DNA of 64,000 nt from Siphonodentalium dalli (taxonomy: Eukaryota; Mollusca; Scaphopoda; Gadilida; Siphonodentaliidae), in NCBI GenBank assembly GCA_032622095.1, contig CP136063.1, positions 145,097,950-145,161,949 on the forward strand. Direction: 5' to 3'. Positions 22,140-35,302 of this stretch are shown piece by piece. The stretch's first letter is position 1, and each line of letters begins with the position of its first letter. The notes below the pieces were generated by a model, which did not search any database, was not told the DNA's origin, and saw only the letters and a list, made by a program, of their open reading frames with translations. The position numbers were made by a program, and so were the translations under genes.

Positions 22140-23770
22140 TAATATATGGTGTATGTCCAAATGGCATCCAGGGAGTGAATGTGCGGTCATAGATAAGGTG
22201 AACAGTTCTACAGGGAGTTATTGTATGGTCACGAATGTCGAAGGAGTGGCTATATGGTGATGGGTGGTGTGCCTTTGGTGATATGTATAGGTATGACTGT
22301 ATGGTCATGTGGAAGGTGAATATGTATACAAGGATTGTTTGTATGGTTAATGAAGTGGTTTATGGGTGTAATTATAGTAGCTGTATGTTCATATGTGTGT
22401 TGTTTATGTATATACAGTGACTGTGTGGCCTTGTGTGGGATATACATGTGTACATTGGGTGACTATTGTCATGGATGGGTGTATATGTATACATAGGTTG
22501 GCTGTTTGATCATGTGAGGGACTGTGTGTGTATAAATATATAGGGAGTTGTTGTATGCTTATGTGTAATATATATAGTTGTACATGGAATGACTGTACGC
22601 TCGTGATTGTTGAAGTGTATATGCATACCTGGAGTATAGCTGGATGGTCGTTGGCGGTCTGTGGGTATATATGAAGTGTCCTTGTGGTCATGGTTGTATA
22701 TGTGATATATATGCATCTCTGGCGTGGCTGTATTGTCATTGGTGGGTGTATATGGATACAGAGCGTAGCTCTATGGTCATGCGTGTGAGTATACATCGAG
22801 TGGCTGAACTCTCATGGGCGAGGTGTATATGCAAATCTGGAGTGTACGAATTGTCGTGCGGGGAATTGGTATATCCATTGGTGAGGTGTATATGGGGTAC
22901 CTGGATTGCCTCTATGGTAATGAGTGGGGTGTATATATGTATATCATGAGTGGGTATATGGTCATGGGTGTGAAGAAAGGGTATACGGGGAGTGGCTGTA
23001 TGGCCAATGATGAGGTGATGCGCGTTGTATTGTTATATCTAGAAGGTATGTATGGTCAATGATGAGGTGTCGATGTATACCTGGAGTGATTCTATAACCG
23101 GCATTGGTGGGGTGTGTATGTGCATTGTATATGTGTATTGGCTATATGGCCGTGGGTGTGGCCGATATGCATACAGGGAGTGATTGGATGCCAATGGTGA
23201 GGTGAATTGTTAAACAAGGAGTGACTGTATGACCACGAATGTTGTGGCTGAATTGTCTTGAGTGAGGAGTATATTCAAACCTGGAGTGTGTGAATGACTG
23301 GCTTTATGTGCGGGCACTGGTATATATATAAAATGGTTGTATGGCCATTGGTCAGGAGTATTTGCATACACGGAGTTACTCTACGGTTATGGTTGCAGTG
23401 TATATGTATATCTTGAGTGGATATATGTCCATAAATGTGGCAAATAATATACAGGAAGTGAGTGTGTGGCCAATGGTGAGGTGAATAGGTATACAAGATG
23501 TTACTGTACGATCACGAATGTGGTGAATATGTATACAGGAAGTAACTATATGGTCATGGGTGAAATGCAGGGGTATACATGGTGTACCTGAATGGTGACT
23601 CATGGCTGTCTAGTCATGTGTGTGGTTTATGGGTAAACCCAATTGTGGTTGTATGGTCATGGGTGAGGTGTATGTGTATAAAGGGAATGGCTACATAGTC
23701 ATTTGTGTGGTGTTTATGTATAAATAACATGATTGCATTGTCATGGGTGAGTTGTACAGTTGGACCTTTG
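22140..23770. repeat. Degenerate 42-bp minisatellite, about 1.6 kb
   Basis: Repeats on a theme of GTATACAGGGAGTG, ACTGTATGGTCATGGGTG and AGGTGTATATG, period near 42 bp, roughly 35-40 units, all diverged. Because 42 is a multiple of three, the complement reads as long His/Thr/Ile-rich frames (for example 22404-22796 and 23376-23603); I take these as by-products. It starts just after the LINE tail. Confidence 0.8.
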
Positions 23771-24349
23771 GTGGCTATCACTTTCCATAATAGCGAGTTT
23801 GCTATTTCAAACCGGTACGGGTACGCGTACGGGTAGCTTACCGTGCCGGTACACGTTTTGTAATCGCAAACTGTTTTACGGGTAGAATTCATCACATCGA
23901 CTGGTAATGTATGGTTAGCCAACTGCAACAAAAAAGCTATTATGATATAGATAGATTGCTATTCGCTTTATTTACTTAGCGTTATGGAATGCTGGAAATT
24001 TGTATTTAGATTAGATGGGATAATCAGTTGCTTTCATGAAGAACGAGGCAGCAGTTGGAAGGTGGTTGTGCTTTTCTTTCACTTATCTTGGTAACATTTA
24101 AAACAATTGGATTCTACAAGTCATAGACCGATCGAGTGTTGACTATAAATCGGTTGGAATTTTTAGACTTAGAAAATAGATTATGATAGCACAAATATAC
24201 AATTACGTTATAGTTAAATTTTCTAATCAATATTCGGTGTAAATTTTATTATTTTAGACCCAGGGTCTAACAATGTACTACGCGTACTTTCAGTCAGATA
24301 TAAGACCGAATTTGTCCCTTATTTTAGTTGGGGAATATTAAGTCATATT
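23771..24349. other. Intronic; short ACGGGTA-rich block
   Basis: 23800-23900 has GGTACGGGTACGCGTACGGG and related strings; a similar block with inverted parts is at 25965-26055. No gene seen. Confidence 0.45.
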
Positions 24350-24800
24350 AAAGATGCATAATCCGAATTAACGCTCCCAAGTTACAATTTCTTTGGCTTC
24401 GGGGGGGGGGGGGGTAAAAATATTTGATTCGAGTCGATGAACCCACCCAACAAAGCTCAGAGTGATCAGATATCGATTTTTGAAGTTTGTTATTTCTTGA
24501 AATGTGTAATTATTTGTGGCCCAGAAAAGAGTCATCAAACCGACGGTCTCGGACAAATTTGACGAAGATGGATAACTCTAAAATCAAGTGGTAATACGGC
24601 CAAATTTCGTGATAATATGGCCATATTTCGTTGAACAATATGTTGATAAATAACACGTTTTGGGAAATTTTATACCACAGTTGCTTCATTTTAGCATTAT
24701 TTTTTTGTAATTAATGGATTCTGATAACAAAATCGTATTTTGAAGAAATGTTGTTGCTGTAACTTGATGATATGGGGACCGTCTGGTCGGATTGAGTACT
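24350..24800 (+). mobile_element. TIR element family R2, copy 1
   Basis: Aligns through its length with 50607-51066: CTTTGGCTTCGGGG, ATATTTGATTCGAGTCGA, AAAGCTCAGAGTGATCAGAT, CTCTAAAATCAAGTGGTAAT, ending GTCTGGTCGGATTGAGTAC. The left end here is diverged (ATAATCCGAATTAACGCT), like the copy at 63897. No coding capacity, so a MITE-like non-autonomous element. Confidence 0.75.
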
Positions 24801-26329
24801 TGTAAGTAACATTGGTTTGGAATCTTTAAACAGATCGAAGGGTTGAGACAGGGACGTGACGACAGAGATGTCTCACCCCCCCCCAACTTTGGTCAAATGT
24901 TCAACATTGGAAATGTGATATACCTGACACAACATTTGTTGTAAATTTCACACGAACAATAGGTTGAAATTGTTCTCGTAGTTTGATTTTTCAACAATTT
25001 ATTAATGGATATTTTGTAGTTTTTAGACCAACATTTGCATATTTTCCTCTTTTTTTGGTACACAATTTGGACTGAAATGGCTATCAGAAACTTTTGGAAA
25101 TGTTCCAACCTTTGGGGGGGGTCACGTCTCAAAATTTCCAACAATTGGAAAGCTTGATGCCAGTCTGGATGCTAGGGTTTAACAAATTCCATGATCAAAT
25201 TTCAAAAATTTCTCACACCGTGCCGAACCATGGTCGATCGGGTGTGTCCCGGTCCCTCCCCAGTCAGAAACTGATAATTCATTTAAGAAACAAAAATCGG
25301 TGGTGAATTTTGCATGGCGTTAGACCACTAGATAATAAGATATTAGGATTTTTCAGGCTCAGGTCTACATATTTTTTGTACTGCATGGTCGGCCCAGTGG
25401 ATTATATATATGTCCACCCCGGCCAGTGACAAAAAACTACTGATTCATTTAGAATATGCTACCATCCAAGCGGTTGTGAGGAACCAGTTGGGAAAAAAAT
25501 CAAAGCCCAGCGGGGGGAGGGGGTCTGCAAATGGATTTACGCGCAAACATGTGAATTTGATATGGTTCAAGGGGTGTAGTTAGAAATTCGAAGGTGGGCA
25601 CCCTTCCTAACGCGGAGACAATTTATAGCTACGTCCCTGCAATGGTTTGAAACTGCGTCTATAGCACCATCTACTCACTCTATTAACACAGCTTGTCATT
25701 AATGCAGTGAACAAAGTTATTAGTGAAAAGATCGGCCTTCCGTATTTATCTAAGTGCTAGAAGCCGCCTCGAGATTTTGAACATAAAACCTGGGTTTAAA
25801 TGACAACTTTAACCATGATATTTGCCCATGAAATCTTCAATAAATAGGTTAACGCATAGCTGACTGGAATTTCATTGAATTCATGAATCTTTGAGTGAGA
25901 AAATCGTGGTGAAAGGTTACCGGTCAATGTGAAACATCTACCCGTTCCAAATCGCTATCGCTTTATGCGCTCCATTGAAGGTACCCAAGTTACCGTGACG
26001 ATGTTCACCGATTTACCCGTTCCCGTCGGACGGGTATCGCAAACTCGCTAATAACTAATATATTAATCGATTGGGAGGTAATGTAAGAGAGTTCTTCATC
26101 TTGGTGGAATTTTATATGCACAATAGAGCCTGGGGAATCAGTTTTCATGACATTAGTCAATCAACATTGATGCCAATAATGGCCCAGAATTATATGTTAT
26201 TAAGCAGTTTTTCACTAATCTCCTTGTTTGACTATCTAAAATGCTTACATAAGAGCAGAGAATACTGTCCCGGATATATTTTAAAACAGAAACTTTTCTA
26301 CCAAATTTTGTGGACATTTTGCAAGCCAG
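24801..26329. other. Intronic, no gene recognised
   Basis: Contains poly-G/C runs and short palindromic stretches; no coding frame with features. Confidence 0.45.
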
Positions 26330-27260
26330 CTTGAGTATATTTTTTCTAAAAACAATCAATGTGACGCATTTAAGACGGATAAAAACAATAAACACCAAAG
26401 ATAGTTCCACTTTACTTGAACAAATGGTGCAAACTTGAAAAATGAATTTTTACCGATTGTGAGAGAAAATTCCAATAATTTTGGTAATGTAATAGCAACA
26501 CTTATCTAAAATGCATCATAGATGTTAGTATTGAATGTATATATGACAGAACCGCCAATTTTATTCCTCACCCACGACTTTTAATCGATTGCATGGCACT
26601 CAGGGACAATATTTACCATTTTCCGTATGTTGGCCGCCATTTTTAGTCAGAGTGACAATTTTGGCTGCATTGAGTTGATATACTCATGAGCAATGGTATG
26701 CCTCAATTACTTCGCACAGTTCTGCTCAATTCTGGTTGAAATATGACTGGAATCCAAATGGTGATTTTTTGGGTGAAATTTCATACAGCGTTCTGTAAAA
26801 TCGAATTATTGAGGGATCGGAAGGGGCTGGGATCTCATGAATGGCATATTTCATTGCTCCAGTGATCAGTTAACATGAAAAATACAAAATAAATAGAGAA
26901 GAAACTGGTCTAGAAGATATTAGTGAATAAACGTCAAATTTTCCACTTACGACTGTCATTTTGACGGTCACCTTGAACGGGGAGATCCAATTTCGCCCTA
27001 AAAGTGTGCCATTATATCTCACAGAGAAATACTTACAGTATATGCCTAATTTTAAATCGCATATTCCATGGTAAGATTCATTGTGATATTTAATAAATTA
27101 TATAATCACGAAACGCTCTTTAAATTCGGAAAAACCCATTAAAAGAGGGGTTAAAGTGAAATTTCAGCGTGGCTCCATATCTAATATCAATTGGTATGTG
27201 AATATGTACATATGTGCAAAATTTCATGCTTTAGTCACGAAGTGAACAATTCTTTTACTA
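26330..27260 (-). repeat. Dispersed repeat family R1, copy 2 (inverted, longest)
   Basis: The complement shows the same order of blocks as 61500-62050: AGCCACGCTGAAATTTCAC, a GAGATATAATGGCACACTTT-like block, a TGACAGTCGTAAGTGGAAAA-type block, and CCGATCCCTCAATAATTCGA. Its left part also matches 19450-19640. It spans about 0.9 kb. Confidence 0.7.
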
Positions 27261-27899
27261 ATCTACTCCACTAACTGGAACTTTCAACAACGGACCGGTA
27301 TCAGTATATATGGATTTCCATTTTCATGAGTATAATCCGGTACTCGATGTGACTTTGGATATTGTATCGCTGTCAATCGAAGTGAAGCTAATCTAACTAA
27401 TCTCCAGTTACTGGATATATATATATATATACCCTTATTTCTTAATATACATGTTAGATTATCTAAATGACATACGCTACATGTCATATTCAGATTTAAA
27501 ACGATTGACACACAAAACTATGTTCAAAGTGCAGAAATCATTCGAATAAATTTCATGCATAGAACTGTAACAGCAGTGATTGGCTTGGAATAGACCCGTA
27601 ACACACATACATTTTGATTGTGAGGCTAATGCTCCAAATTATTAAACACAATCGGTATATTTTCTCAGCTGTTTTACAGAAGAATAGCATGCGCACAGTT
27701 TCTCAGTGTTTCGTTATCGGAATGCGTTTTTAACTAGATGTGCCACAAAAAAACACAGTAATTTTGTTTACATGGCTTTATCTTCAGTGATTTCATGTTG
27801 ATAATTACGCTCTATTTCTGAGTTAATTGTAATCGAGAGGTCAGTTTTCGACAAAGCGACACTATCTTGGCACTAGTAGGTTTTTCCCAAAAAAAAAAA
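27261..27899. other. Intronic, nothing recognised
   Basis: Contains a short (TA)n at about 27415-27430. No gene or repeat family identified. Confidence 0.45.
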
Positions 27900-27914
27900 G
27901 GACAGATTTGTTAA

Positions 27915-28190
27915 AGATGAAGTTGCAGTCTCTGTTGATTCAGGAAAGTTTAATGCGTTTAAGAATGATCTAGAAGATGTTCAATATGAAGCTGCTAGAA
28001 TGGTCAGCGGCTGCACCAGATCGGTGCAAATATTAAGACTTCTGACCGAATTAGGCTGGGAGACGTTAGAAACTCGAAGACATTTCAAACAGGTTTTAAC
28101 ATTCCACAATATCGTAAATGGAAAATAAAAAAAATATATTTGACAGAACTTATACCATCTAAATTCAGCGACTGTGGTAACGAACATGAC
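27915..28190 (+). pseudogene. LINE reverse transcriptase C-terminal fragment
   Basis: The reading frame encodes DVQYEAARMVSGCTRSVQ, then LLTELGWETLETRR and LTFHNIVNGK; after a frameshift in an A-run, LTELIPSKFSD follows. This matches the conserved C-terminal tail of many LINE polyproteins (AARMVTG..., GWETL..RR, FYK..NG, YL..LIP). Only the tail is left, with no catalytic domain. Confidence 0.75.
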
Positions 28191-28239
28191 ATTTGGAACT
28201 TATTCCATATTCATTATTCCCTATTCTCAAAAATTTCTC

Positions 28240-29110
28240 TTTCGGCCGATATGACGGTATGGTGGGTGGTCCGCCCCAAATACCCCCTAGAAACACCCCG
28301 ACCCCCATCATCACCCCCGGGGGTACCATCCCGATGAGGTGAACATGGGGTATGGACTATTTTCGAGAACGGTAAGGATTTCGGCCGATTTTACGGCATG
28401 GGTGGATAGGCCGCCCAAATACCCCCCCCCCCCCCCACTAGAAATACCCCGACCCCACACCCATCACCCCGGGGGTACCACCCCGAGGGTGTGAAAATGG
28501 GGTATGGACCATTTTCAAGAACGGTAAGGATTTCGGCCGATTTACGGCATGGGTGGGTGGCCCGCCCAAATACCCCCTAGAAACACGCGACCCCACACCC
28601 ATCACCCCGGGGTTCCACCCCGAGCGGGTGAAAATGGGGTATAGATCATTTTCGAGAACGGTAAGGATTTCGGCCGATTTGACGGCATGGGTGAGTGGCC
28701 CGCCCCAAATAACCCCTAGAAACACCCCGACCACCAACTGTCACCCCGGGGGGTACCACCCCAAGGTGGTGAACATGGGTTGTGGACCATTTCCGAGAAC
28801 GGTAAGGATTTCGGCCGATTTGACTGCATGGGTGGGTGGCCAGCACCAAGTGCCCCCTAGAAACACAATGACCCCACCCATCACCCCGGGGGTACCACAC
28901 CGAGGGGGTGAAAATGGGATATGGACCATTTTCGAGAACGGTAAGGATTTCTGCCGATTTGACGGCATGGGTGTGGTGTGTGGCCCGCCCCATATATCCT
29001 AGAAACACCAGAGCCCCCACCCATCACCGGGGGGGGGGGTACCACCCGAGTGGTGAAAATGGGGTATGGACCTTTTTTATAGAACGGTAAGGATTTCGGC
29101 CCATTTGACA
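28240..29110 (+). repeat. GC-rich satellite, about 140-bp units, 6 copies
   Basis: Each unit carries GAACGGTAAGGATTTCGGCC, GACGGCATGGGTGGGTGGCC, CCCCTAGAAACACCCCGACC, CACCCCGGGGGTACCACCCC and a GGGTATGGACCATTTT block. Unit starts lie near 28240, 28380, 28530, 28670, 28810, 28950 and 29090. Much more GC-rich than its surroundings. Open frames on both strands (for example 28553-29002) follow from the repeat and are not genes. Confidence 0.9.
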
Positions 29111-29114
29111 TGTG

Positions 29115-30190
29115 TGGGTGACCCCAACCCATCACCAAAGGGGCCTCCAATTGCATAGGTCTACCACAATCAGGAATTTTGCAACAGTTTAGAGTCAGTT
29201 TGTACTCCAGACAGACTATACTTAAGTCCAATTTCAATCTTTGGCCGGTTATAATGGGTTACTTCGGTACCATTTTGACAAATTCACACCAATCGGGGCC
29301 ACAAATATGATAGATCTCCCACATTCGGAAATTTAGTAATATTTTTGGGTCCGTTTTGACGCTAGACTTGTTTTGACAGGAATTTGCGCCTAAGGCGGCT
29401 ATGGACGAATTCACGAAGCAATAGCCTAGGGCTCTTACAATCGGGAGTTTAGCAACATTTTAGGTTCCCGTTTGCATATATACAGACTCTACAGACCAAT
29501 TTGTGGCCGGATATAATGGGCTGGCCGGATACGTTTTTGATTGTGATTTGACCCTATGGAGGTTATGGGCGAATTAACACCAAAAGGGGCCACCAATAGC
29601 ATACATGTAGATCTCTCACAATCGGGGAATTTAGCGATATTTTAGGGTTCGTTTGGATTCCAGACTCTACTTACGCCCAATGTGTGACCGGATCAAATGG
29701 GCTATACCCGGGTATTTTCAAAGGTGATTCGCCCCTCAATTGGCTATGTATGAATTCACACCAAAAGGGGCCTCCAATTGCATAGGTCTACACAATCAGG
29801 AATTTGGAACAGTTTAGAGTCAGTTTTTTTACGCCAGACAGACTATACTTACGCCCAATTTGTGGCCGGTTATAATGGTTACTTTGGTATTTTATTGACA
29901 GCGATTTGCCCCTATGGTGGCTATGGACGAATTCACACCAATAGGGGCCACAAATATGATAGCTCTCCCACAATCGGAATTTAGCAACATTTTTTGGGTC
30001 CGGTCCGTTTTGACGCCAGACTTAACTTACACCCAACTTGTGGCCGGGCATAATAGGCTAGTGAGGACATTTTTTTTATTGTGATTTGCCCCTATAGGGT
30101 TACTATCGACGAATTCTCCAAAAAGGAGCCATCTATAACATAGGTCTCCCACAATCAGGAATATATAGCAACATTTTAGGGCAGAGAATA
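29115..30190 (+). repeat. Second satellite, about 160-180-bp units
   Basis: Units carry GGGGCC, a TAGGTCTCCCACAATC-like block, TTTAGCAACATTTT, TTTGTGGCCGG followed by TAATGGGCT, and GCCCCTAT followed by GGCTATGGACGAATTCAC. About six diverged units. Unit 1 (29135) is most like unit 5 (29760) and unit 2 (29290) most like unit 6 (29935), indicating a four-unit higher-order repeat of about 630 bp. It joins the 140-bp satellite directly. Confidence 0.85.
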
Positions 30191-31959
30191 TAGAAACCAA
30201 CAACTACATGTGAGTAGAGTCTCCCTTTCATAGATACTGAAATCAGCTAAAATTTCTATAATACACATGTTACGTACATACACATGTTTTGAATTAATTA
30301 TGCTACAGTGTTGTTTACATTATTCATGTGATGCATTATTGGGTATTACATGCTTATTTGTGTATTTATTTATTTATTATTTGTGTTATTTATCTCGCTT
30401 GTTGAATATCTATTTATAATATATTGCGTAACATAAATATGTATTGAGAAATAGCGTCATACGTAATGACATGAAATCTTATGGAAACCCGCGAACAAAA
30501 TTTTTTGTTATTGTTTAATGTTTTAAGATATTTCCTTCATAAAAAGAGTCTTCGGGATAAAGAACCCCCTCAGTACTTTAGAGTACAGAATTAACCTTTA
30601 AAATAACAAAAACCTCCGGAATAGCGAAACTTCGGAATAGCGAACCTTCGGAATAGAGACATGCCCCCAACTCAAACGTGTTGTGTTTCTTTCCAAATAT
30701 ACATTATAGATTATTAGTGGCTCACACCCGTTCTTCAAACCCGTTGCCAAATGTTCTATATGCATATATTTTGTCCTGATGTCACGGTTCCAGTGCACCA
30801 AATAATAAAAACATATATTTCCTGAACCACTACGAAACCGCCAATAGAATTACCTCCGATGTAACAGTTCATACACATTGCGAATAGTAGCTTTGCGTCA
30901 AATCATCGTCGTTAGATAAGTTATAAACTTGTTTTTATCATTTATTCGTATTATTGGTACAATTTTCAATTAATACAATGGTGTATTACAAACATACATA
31001 CATACAGAAAGTACTAATAATAGACACGTGCTTTTTTATATATAAGACAGTACATGTATATGTATATATAAATTTGTCGCCATGTCCCTCAAATGTGCCT
31101 TTTGCACGTATGATGATTCTGGTCATATACGTTGTGAAAATGTAGAGGAACTATGTTGTAGAAAAGTTGAAAGTTATGTAGCAGTGCCCTGCTTTTATGC
31201 AGTGCTTTGTATAATATGGTTTTGGGATTTAGTAGATAGTCTTTTAAACATGAATGGGAACAAATATCAACTATATGATGATTGGGATTAATAGATGGTG
31301 TTGGGAAAATTAGCAATGGTCGAGTGAAGAGAACATATCTAGGACACTGTGCCATTTTTCCAAAATGCATTTCTAATTGAGACATTCCATTTACATGCTT
31401 GTTTTTCGGTGTTATACTCTTGGTTAAAGAAAATACAATTGCTTCAATAATTGTTTTTGTCGCATTTTGTTACGTATATATACCGCATTGTCAACAGAAT
31501 TATGCTATTTATTGCAAGTACATTTGTTCCCAAAGAGTATCTTCTTTTTTTGAAGGAAGCTGTAAATTACATTTTGAATCCAACAGTACCGATAGTTAGT
31601 TCCATATCTGTTTTACCTTTCGACAGGCAACAAGTAAACATTTTATTCTTTCTCTTTCCGTCTTACAAAAAACTGCATAAATTTGATGTTGTAATTGTAC
31701 ATTATTTTACGAATACATTTGCCACCAAAGTGTTAGGATTTTTAGTGTTATGATTTATTTGGAATTGGAAGGCTTGAATTTTGTGTCTTTTGTAACTTGA
31801 AAACTCTTGCATAAATAGATTGCCAATCAACTTATGACACCACCCAACTTGCGCACACGGTTTGTGTGGGGCTAGCGAGTTTTTGAATTTCCAATATAGA
31901 TAATTATTCAACTTGTCTTCTTGCATGATTTGTTCAACAAGTTCACATTTTTAAATATC
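30191..31959. other. Intronic; small repeats and an uncertain small frame
   Basis: 30610-30660 contains TTCGGAATAGCGAA-like units three times. A frame of 69 codons at 31082-31291 starts with an ATG in good context (GCCATGT) and encodes a Cys-rich start (CAFC, C, CC), but matches no family I know and is overlapped by an antisense frame. I do not call it a gene. Confidence 0.4.
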
Positions 31960-32186
31960 CTCCAATTTATTTTTTCGAAGCTTTTATTATTTTTTCCAAA
32001 TTGAAGGGATGAGGTGTATAAGTCCTCGGAGAGTTAGATAGTTCACTTTCAACCAGTATTTGCTCGACAGTTCTTCTGTATCCACGAATATACCTTCCTC
32101 TCGCAAACTATCATTAACATATAAAACATGTTTGTCTCTCCAGAAGGGATTCAGTTATTTTGATATTCTCAACAAACTGGGCTTAT

Positions 32187-32564
32187 TTAAATTAAGCATT
32201 TAAATTTTAAATAACCATTGTATTGGTAGATTTTGTTAAGTAAGAGTAATTTCCATTGAGAAAAGTTTAAGGGGTCACGTAGTTTCTCCAGCCATGTGAC
32301 CTTAAATGATGATTTTGTGAATTGTTTAATGTCTTGAATTTTAAGGCCTCCGTTTTCTGTCTTTTGGATGAGAGTATCTCGTTTAATCTTATCACGCTTT
32401 CCTTTCCACCCCCCCCCCCCCCCCCACAAGAGCAATCCCTGCATTTCCTTTAATACATTGGGATGCGGATCTAGTAATACCGACATAGTTTTGATAATGA
32501 TAGAGAGTAACCCATTTTTATTACAGTGGCCTTCCCAATATGGGGCAGTGTCATTAAAGCCCAA
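32187..32564 (-). pseudogene. C-terminal reverse transcriptase segment of the Tx1/L1-like LINE
   Basis: Encodes GKRDKIKRDTLIQKTENGGL and FKVTWLEKLRDP, matching the conserved 'KR..I.R..L...Y.NGGL' region after the RT palm and thumb. A poly-G run (32408-32424 on the plus strand, poly-C) has inserted glycines, a sign of drift. Confidence 0.75.
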
Positions 32565-33484
32565 TGCTTTAATATGTTCTCTATTTTATATGTTTTCCTC
32601 CCAATTTTCTGACACTAAAAGGGTGTCTTCCAACTTCGATGTTTGCTCTTAACCCAGATACTTTTTCAAAGGATTTTATTAGATGTATAGTCCCATTAAG
32701 CGATGATTGACTACCGTCAAGTCAAAGTGTTGAGTCATCTGCATACTGGCTAATTTTGTATTCTCTATCATTTATTCTCACACATTTAATATCGTTATCA
32801 TATTTAAAAGTTTGCTGCGAATGTTTCAATACACAGTATGAAAAGGTAAGGTGACAATTTCAGTCCTTGTTGGCCACCTTTTTTCAATATTAATAGATTG
32901 TGATAAGTATCCATTGTTGATGAATGCGCTGTTTGCTCCTTCGTATAACGTTGCTACCAATTTACATACCGAATCGCCAAAACCAAAAATAATCCAATGT
33001 TTTCTGGGTGAAGTCCCATTTTGAAAAGTCAAATGTTTTTTCTATAATCGAGAAGAAGCATTAAACCAGGGATGTTAAATGTATGTTCCTCACATTCTAA
33101 CATCAGATCATATATTAGACGTGTACATTCTCCAATGGAGCGACCCTTTATGAATCCTTTCTATCTATTGCTCACCATTGAGCACAATCGAGTTTCAAGT
33201 TTTTTATATACGATTTATCCCTTCCGGATTTAGGTAAAAGGATAATTTTTCATTTATCATGATAAAGTAATCATGATAAAGTAATCATGCCATGACGTTG
33301 TGTCAATGACATATCTCCTTCTTTATAGGCCGTATTTATAAAATTTAGTAAATAATCTGATATGTCATTCCAGAAAACTTTATAGAACTGGGCTGTACAC
33401 CCATCGACACCTGACGACTTATTATTTTTCATATACTTCAATGTTGTAAGCAGTTCGTTGTTTACAACAGACCCCTCACCACTT

Positions 33485-33859
33485 TTAGTTTCTAAACAAA
33501 ATTTTGGTATCTAGAAATTGGTCGCATTGTATTGCTTCAGAGTTTGTTTCGGTATCTGCTTTATATAGTGATTTATAAAATTGTCTTTGTTCTTCCAAAA
33601 TTTCAACAATATCAGATGTTGGTGTGCCATCTTCTCGAATTACTTTTGGGATTAGCTTCTCGGTAAAGTGGCTTTTCTCTAAATAAGCAATAAATAAGGC
33701 CCATTCACTAGTTTTAGCTGATAGCTTAAAGTGTTCATCTTTAGTTTCATCAAATTGTTTCTGATTATATAGTAACTTTAGTTCAAACTCATTATGTTTC
33801 TTAATTTGATATTTCTTTTTGTTTGCGCAGTAAATCATTTCCCACAATTGATCATCCAC
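33485..33859 (-). pseudogene. Open segment of the Tx1/L1-like LINE
   Basis: Longest intact piece of the decayed LINE, 124 codons between endonuclease and reverse transcriptase. It is charged and helix-rich and includes KVIREDGTPTSDIVEILEEQ and FYKSLYKADTE, the usual pre-RT region of such elements. It has no independent function. Confidence 0.75.
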
Positions 33860-34695
33860 TGAATATTTGTTTTTTTTGCTTTTTCAATGGTACATTGGTC
33901 CATAATTGTTACGATTGTTTCTTTTATTTGTTTAATATATATGTGATCAGAACTAATGGAGTTATTGAATTTTGATGTTCCATTTCCTCTTTTCTGAGAG
34001 TTGAAATCCAGTTCAAGATTAACCGGTGAATGATCTGATTTCTATTTTGGGCCTATATGTCCACTGATAACACATAAGATTCCAAGTCTTTAAATATTAG
34101 GAAATAGTCCAGTCTACTACATTTTTTTACTGGGCCCATATCATGTATTGCGATTTGGGTTTCTTTGTCTCCATATGTCTATCAGGTCAAATTCTTTCAT
34201 AATACTTTTAACTTTCTCTTGTTTTTTTTTTATTGTTATGTCTGTTATATTTGTGTGTGTCTAAATCGTAGTTTTTGACAACATTCAAATCACCAACCCA
34301 GAGTGTCGATAGGTTGCCAAGTTCTATAACTTTTTCTTTTATTACCTCCAAGACTGTTGTGTCCTCTTTATTCGGGCCATATACTGCGATTATCGATAAC
34401 CTTTGATTTTGTATTTTGATATCAAAAATAATAAAATTACCTTTTTGGTCTAAATATTCTTCGTTAATTTTGAAATCGAAGGAGCTCTTGAATCATATTG
34501 CTATCCCATTACTGTTACTATTTAGAGATGCAAATTTGATTTTATACCCCCATTCGGCTTTCCAACTACGTTCACATTATGGTGTGGAATGGATATCATG
34601 TTTTTGTCGACACATTTTAAAGAAATCTCTTCTTTTTACATTATACGAGCCCAGTCTCTGCAGTTCACTGCGCCTATCTTAACCGACATCTAGCT

Positions 34696-35300
34696 TTTCC
34701 AAATATAAATTGGCATTATGACATAAATTACAAATTGTGATTCCATTTGTTCTAGCCCCTCCCCCCCCCAACTAATGCATAATACAAATAATAATCTAAA
34801 TTAAATGTATGTTTCTCACACACGATACTCCATTCCGTCCAGTGTTGGCATACGAGCTCAAAGATGATATTTTTGAAACTCTAGTATATAAATTATGATT
34901 TGCACTCCTTGAAATTAAACAACAAAATTACGCGACCCAATTCCCAGGCTGTCCCCAGATATATACTAAAGACGCACACACCCAGGACTACCTGGGAATC
35001 AGGTCACGGAATGCTGTGATTACCCCAACCCCACCAGCACCATTTGATGTACCTATATATGGTTTATAATATAGTTGCCTAGTGTGACAAGACTTTTTGA
35101 GCACTGGGTTTATATACTACTGTGTGTGTTTCTCCATTATTTCCTTCCCTTTTTCTATCGAACACTTGTGACATGTATAAAATTATTAAAGTAGACATTT
35201 CGAGATAAAAACAGCTTCTTCCTATTGCAAATGTCACCTGTGTGCGTCAAATCAAGCTAGATATCTTCATGTATGTATTAGAGTCAGTGGAGTCTGTGGG
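34696..35300. other. Intronic; imperfect inverted repeat at 34.93-35.01 kb
   Basis: CAATTCCCAGGCTGTCC near 34939 pairs imperfectly with GGACTACCTGGGAATCAGG near 34983. No gene seen. Confidence 0.4.
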
Positions 35301-35302
35301 AG

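Larger units (their letters stand above)
31960..34695 (-). mobile_element. Decayed Tx1/L1-like LINE, minus strand
   Basis: Reading the complement from about 34690: an endonuclease start (IGAVNCRDWAR), LSIIAVYGPNKED, LWVGDLNVV, then SDHSPVNLELDFNSQKRGNG; a linker open frame (33859-33485) with ILEEQRQFYKSLYKADTE; reverse transcriptase parts KSSGVDG; and the catalytic QYADDST with YADD at 32745-32734; finally KRDKIKRDTLIQKTENGGLK (32564-32187 frame). Stops and frameshifts are frequent throughout. The order endonuclease to reverse transcriptase and these motifs fit the Tx1/L1 group by established family knowledge. Confidence 0.85.

Noticed and set aside
22404-22796. His-rich protein frame on the minus strand
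   Set aside because: It is a by-product of the 42-bp minisatellite, whose period is a multiple of three; units are diverged without signs of codon constraint.
28553-29237. Several repeat-protein frames on both strands
   Set aside because: They follow the GC-rich 140-bp satellite; overlapping frames on both strands show no preference.
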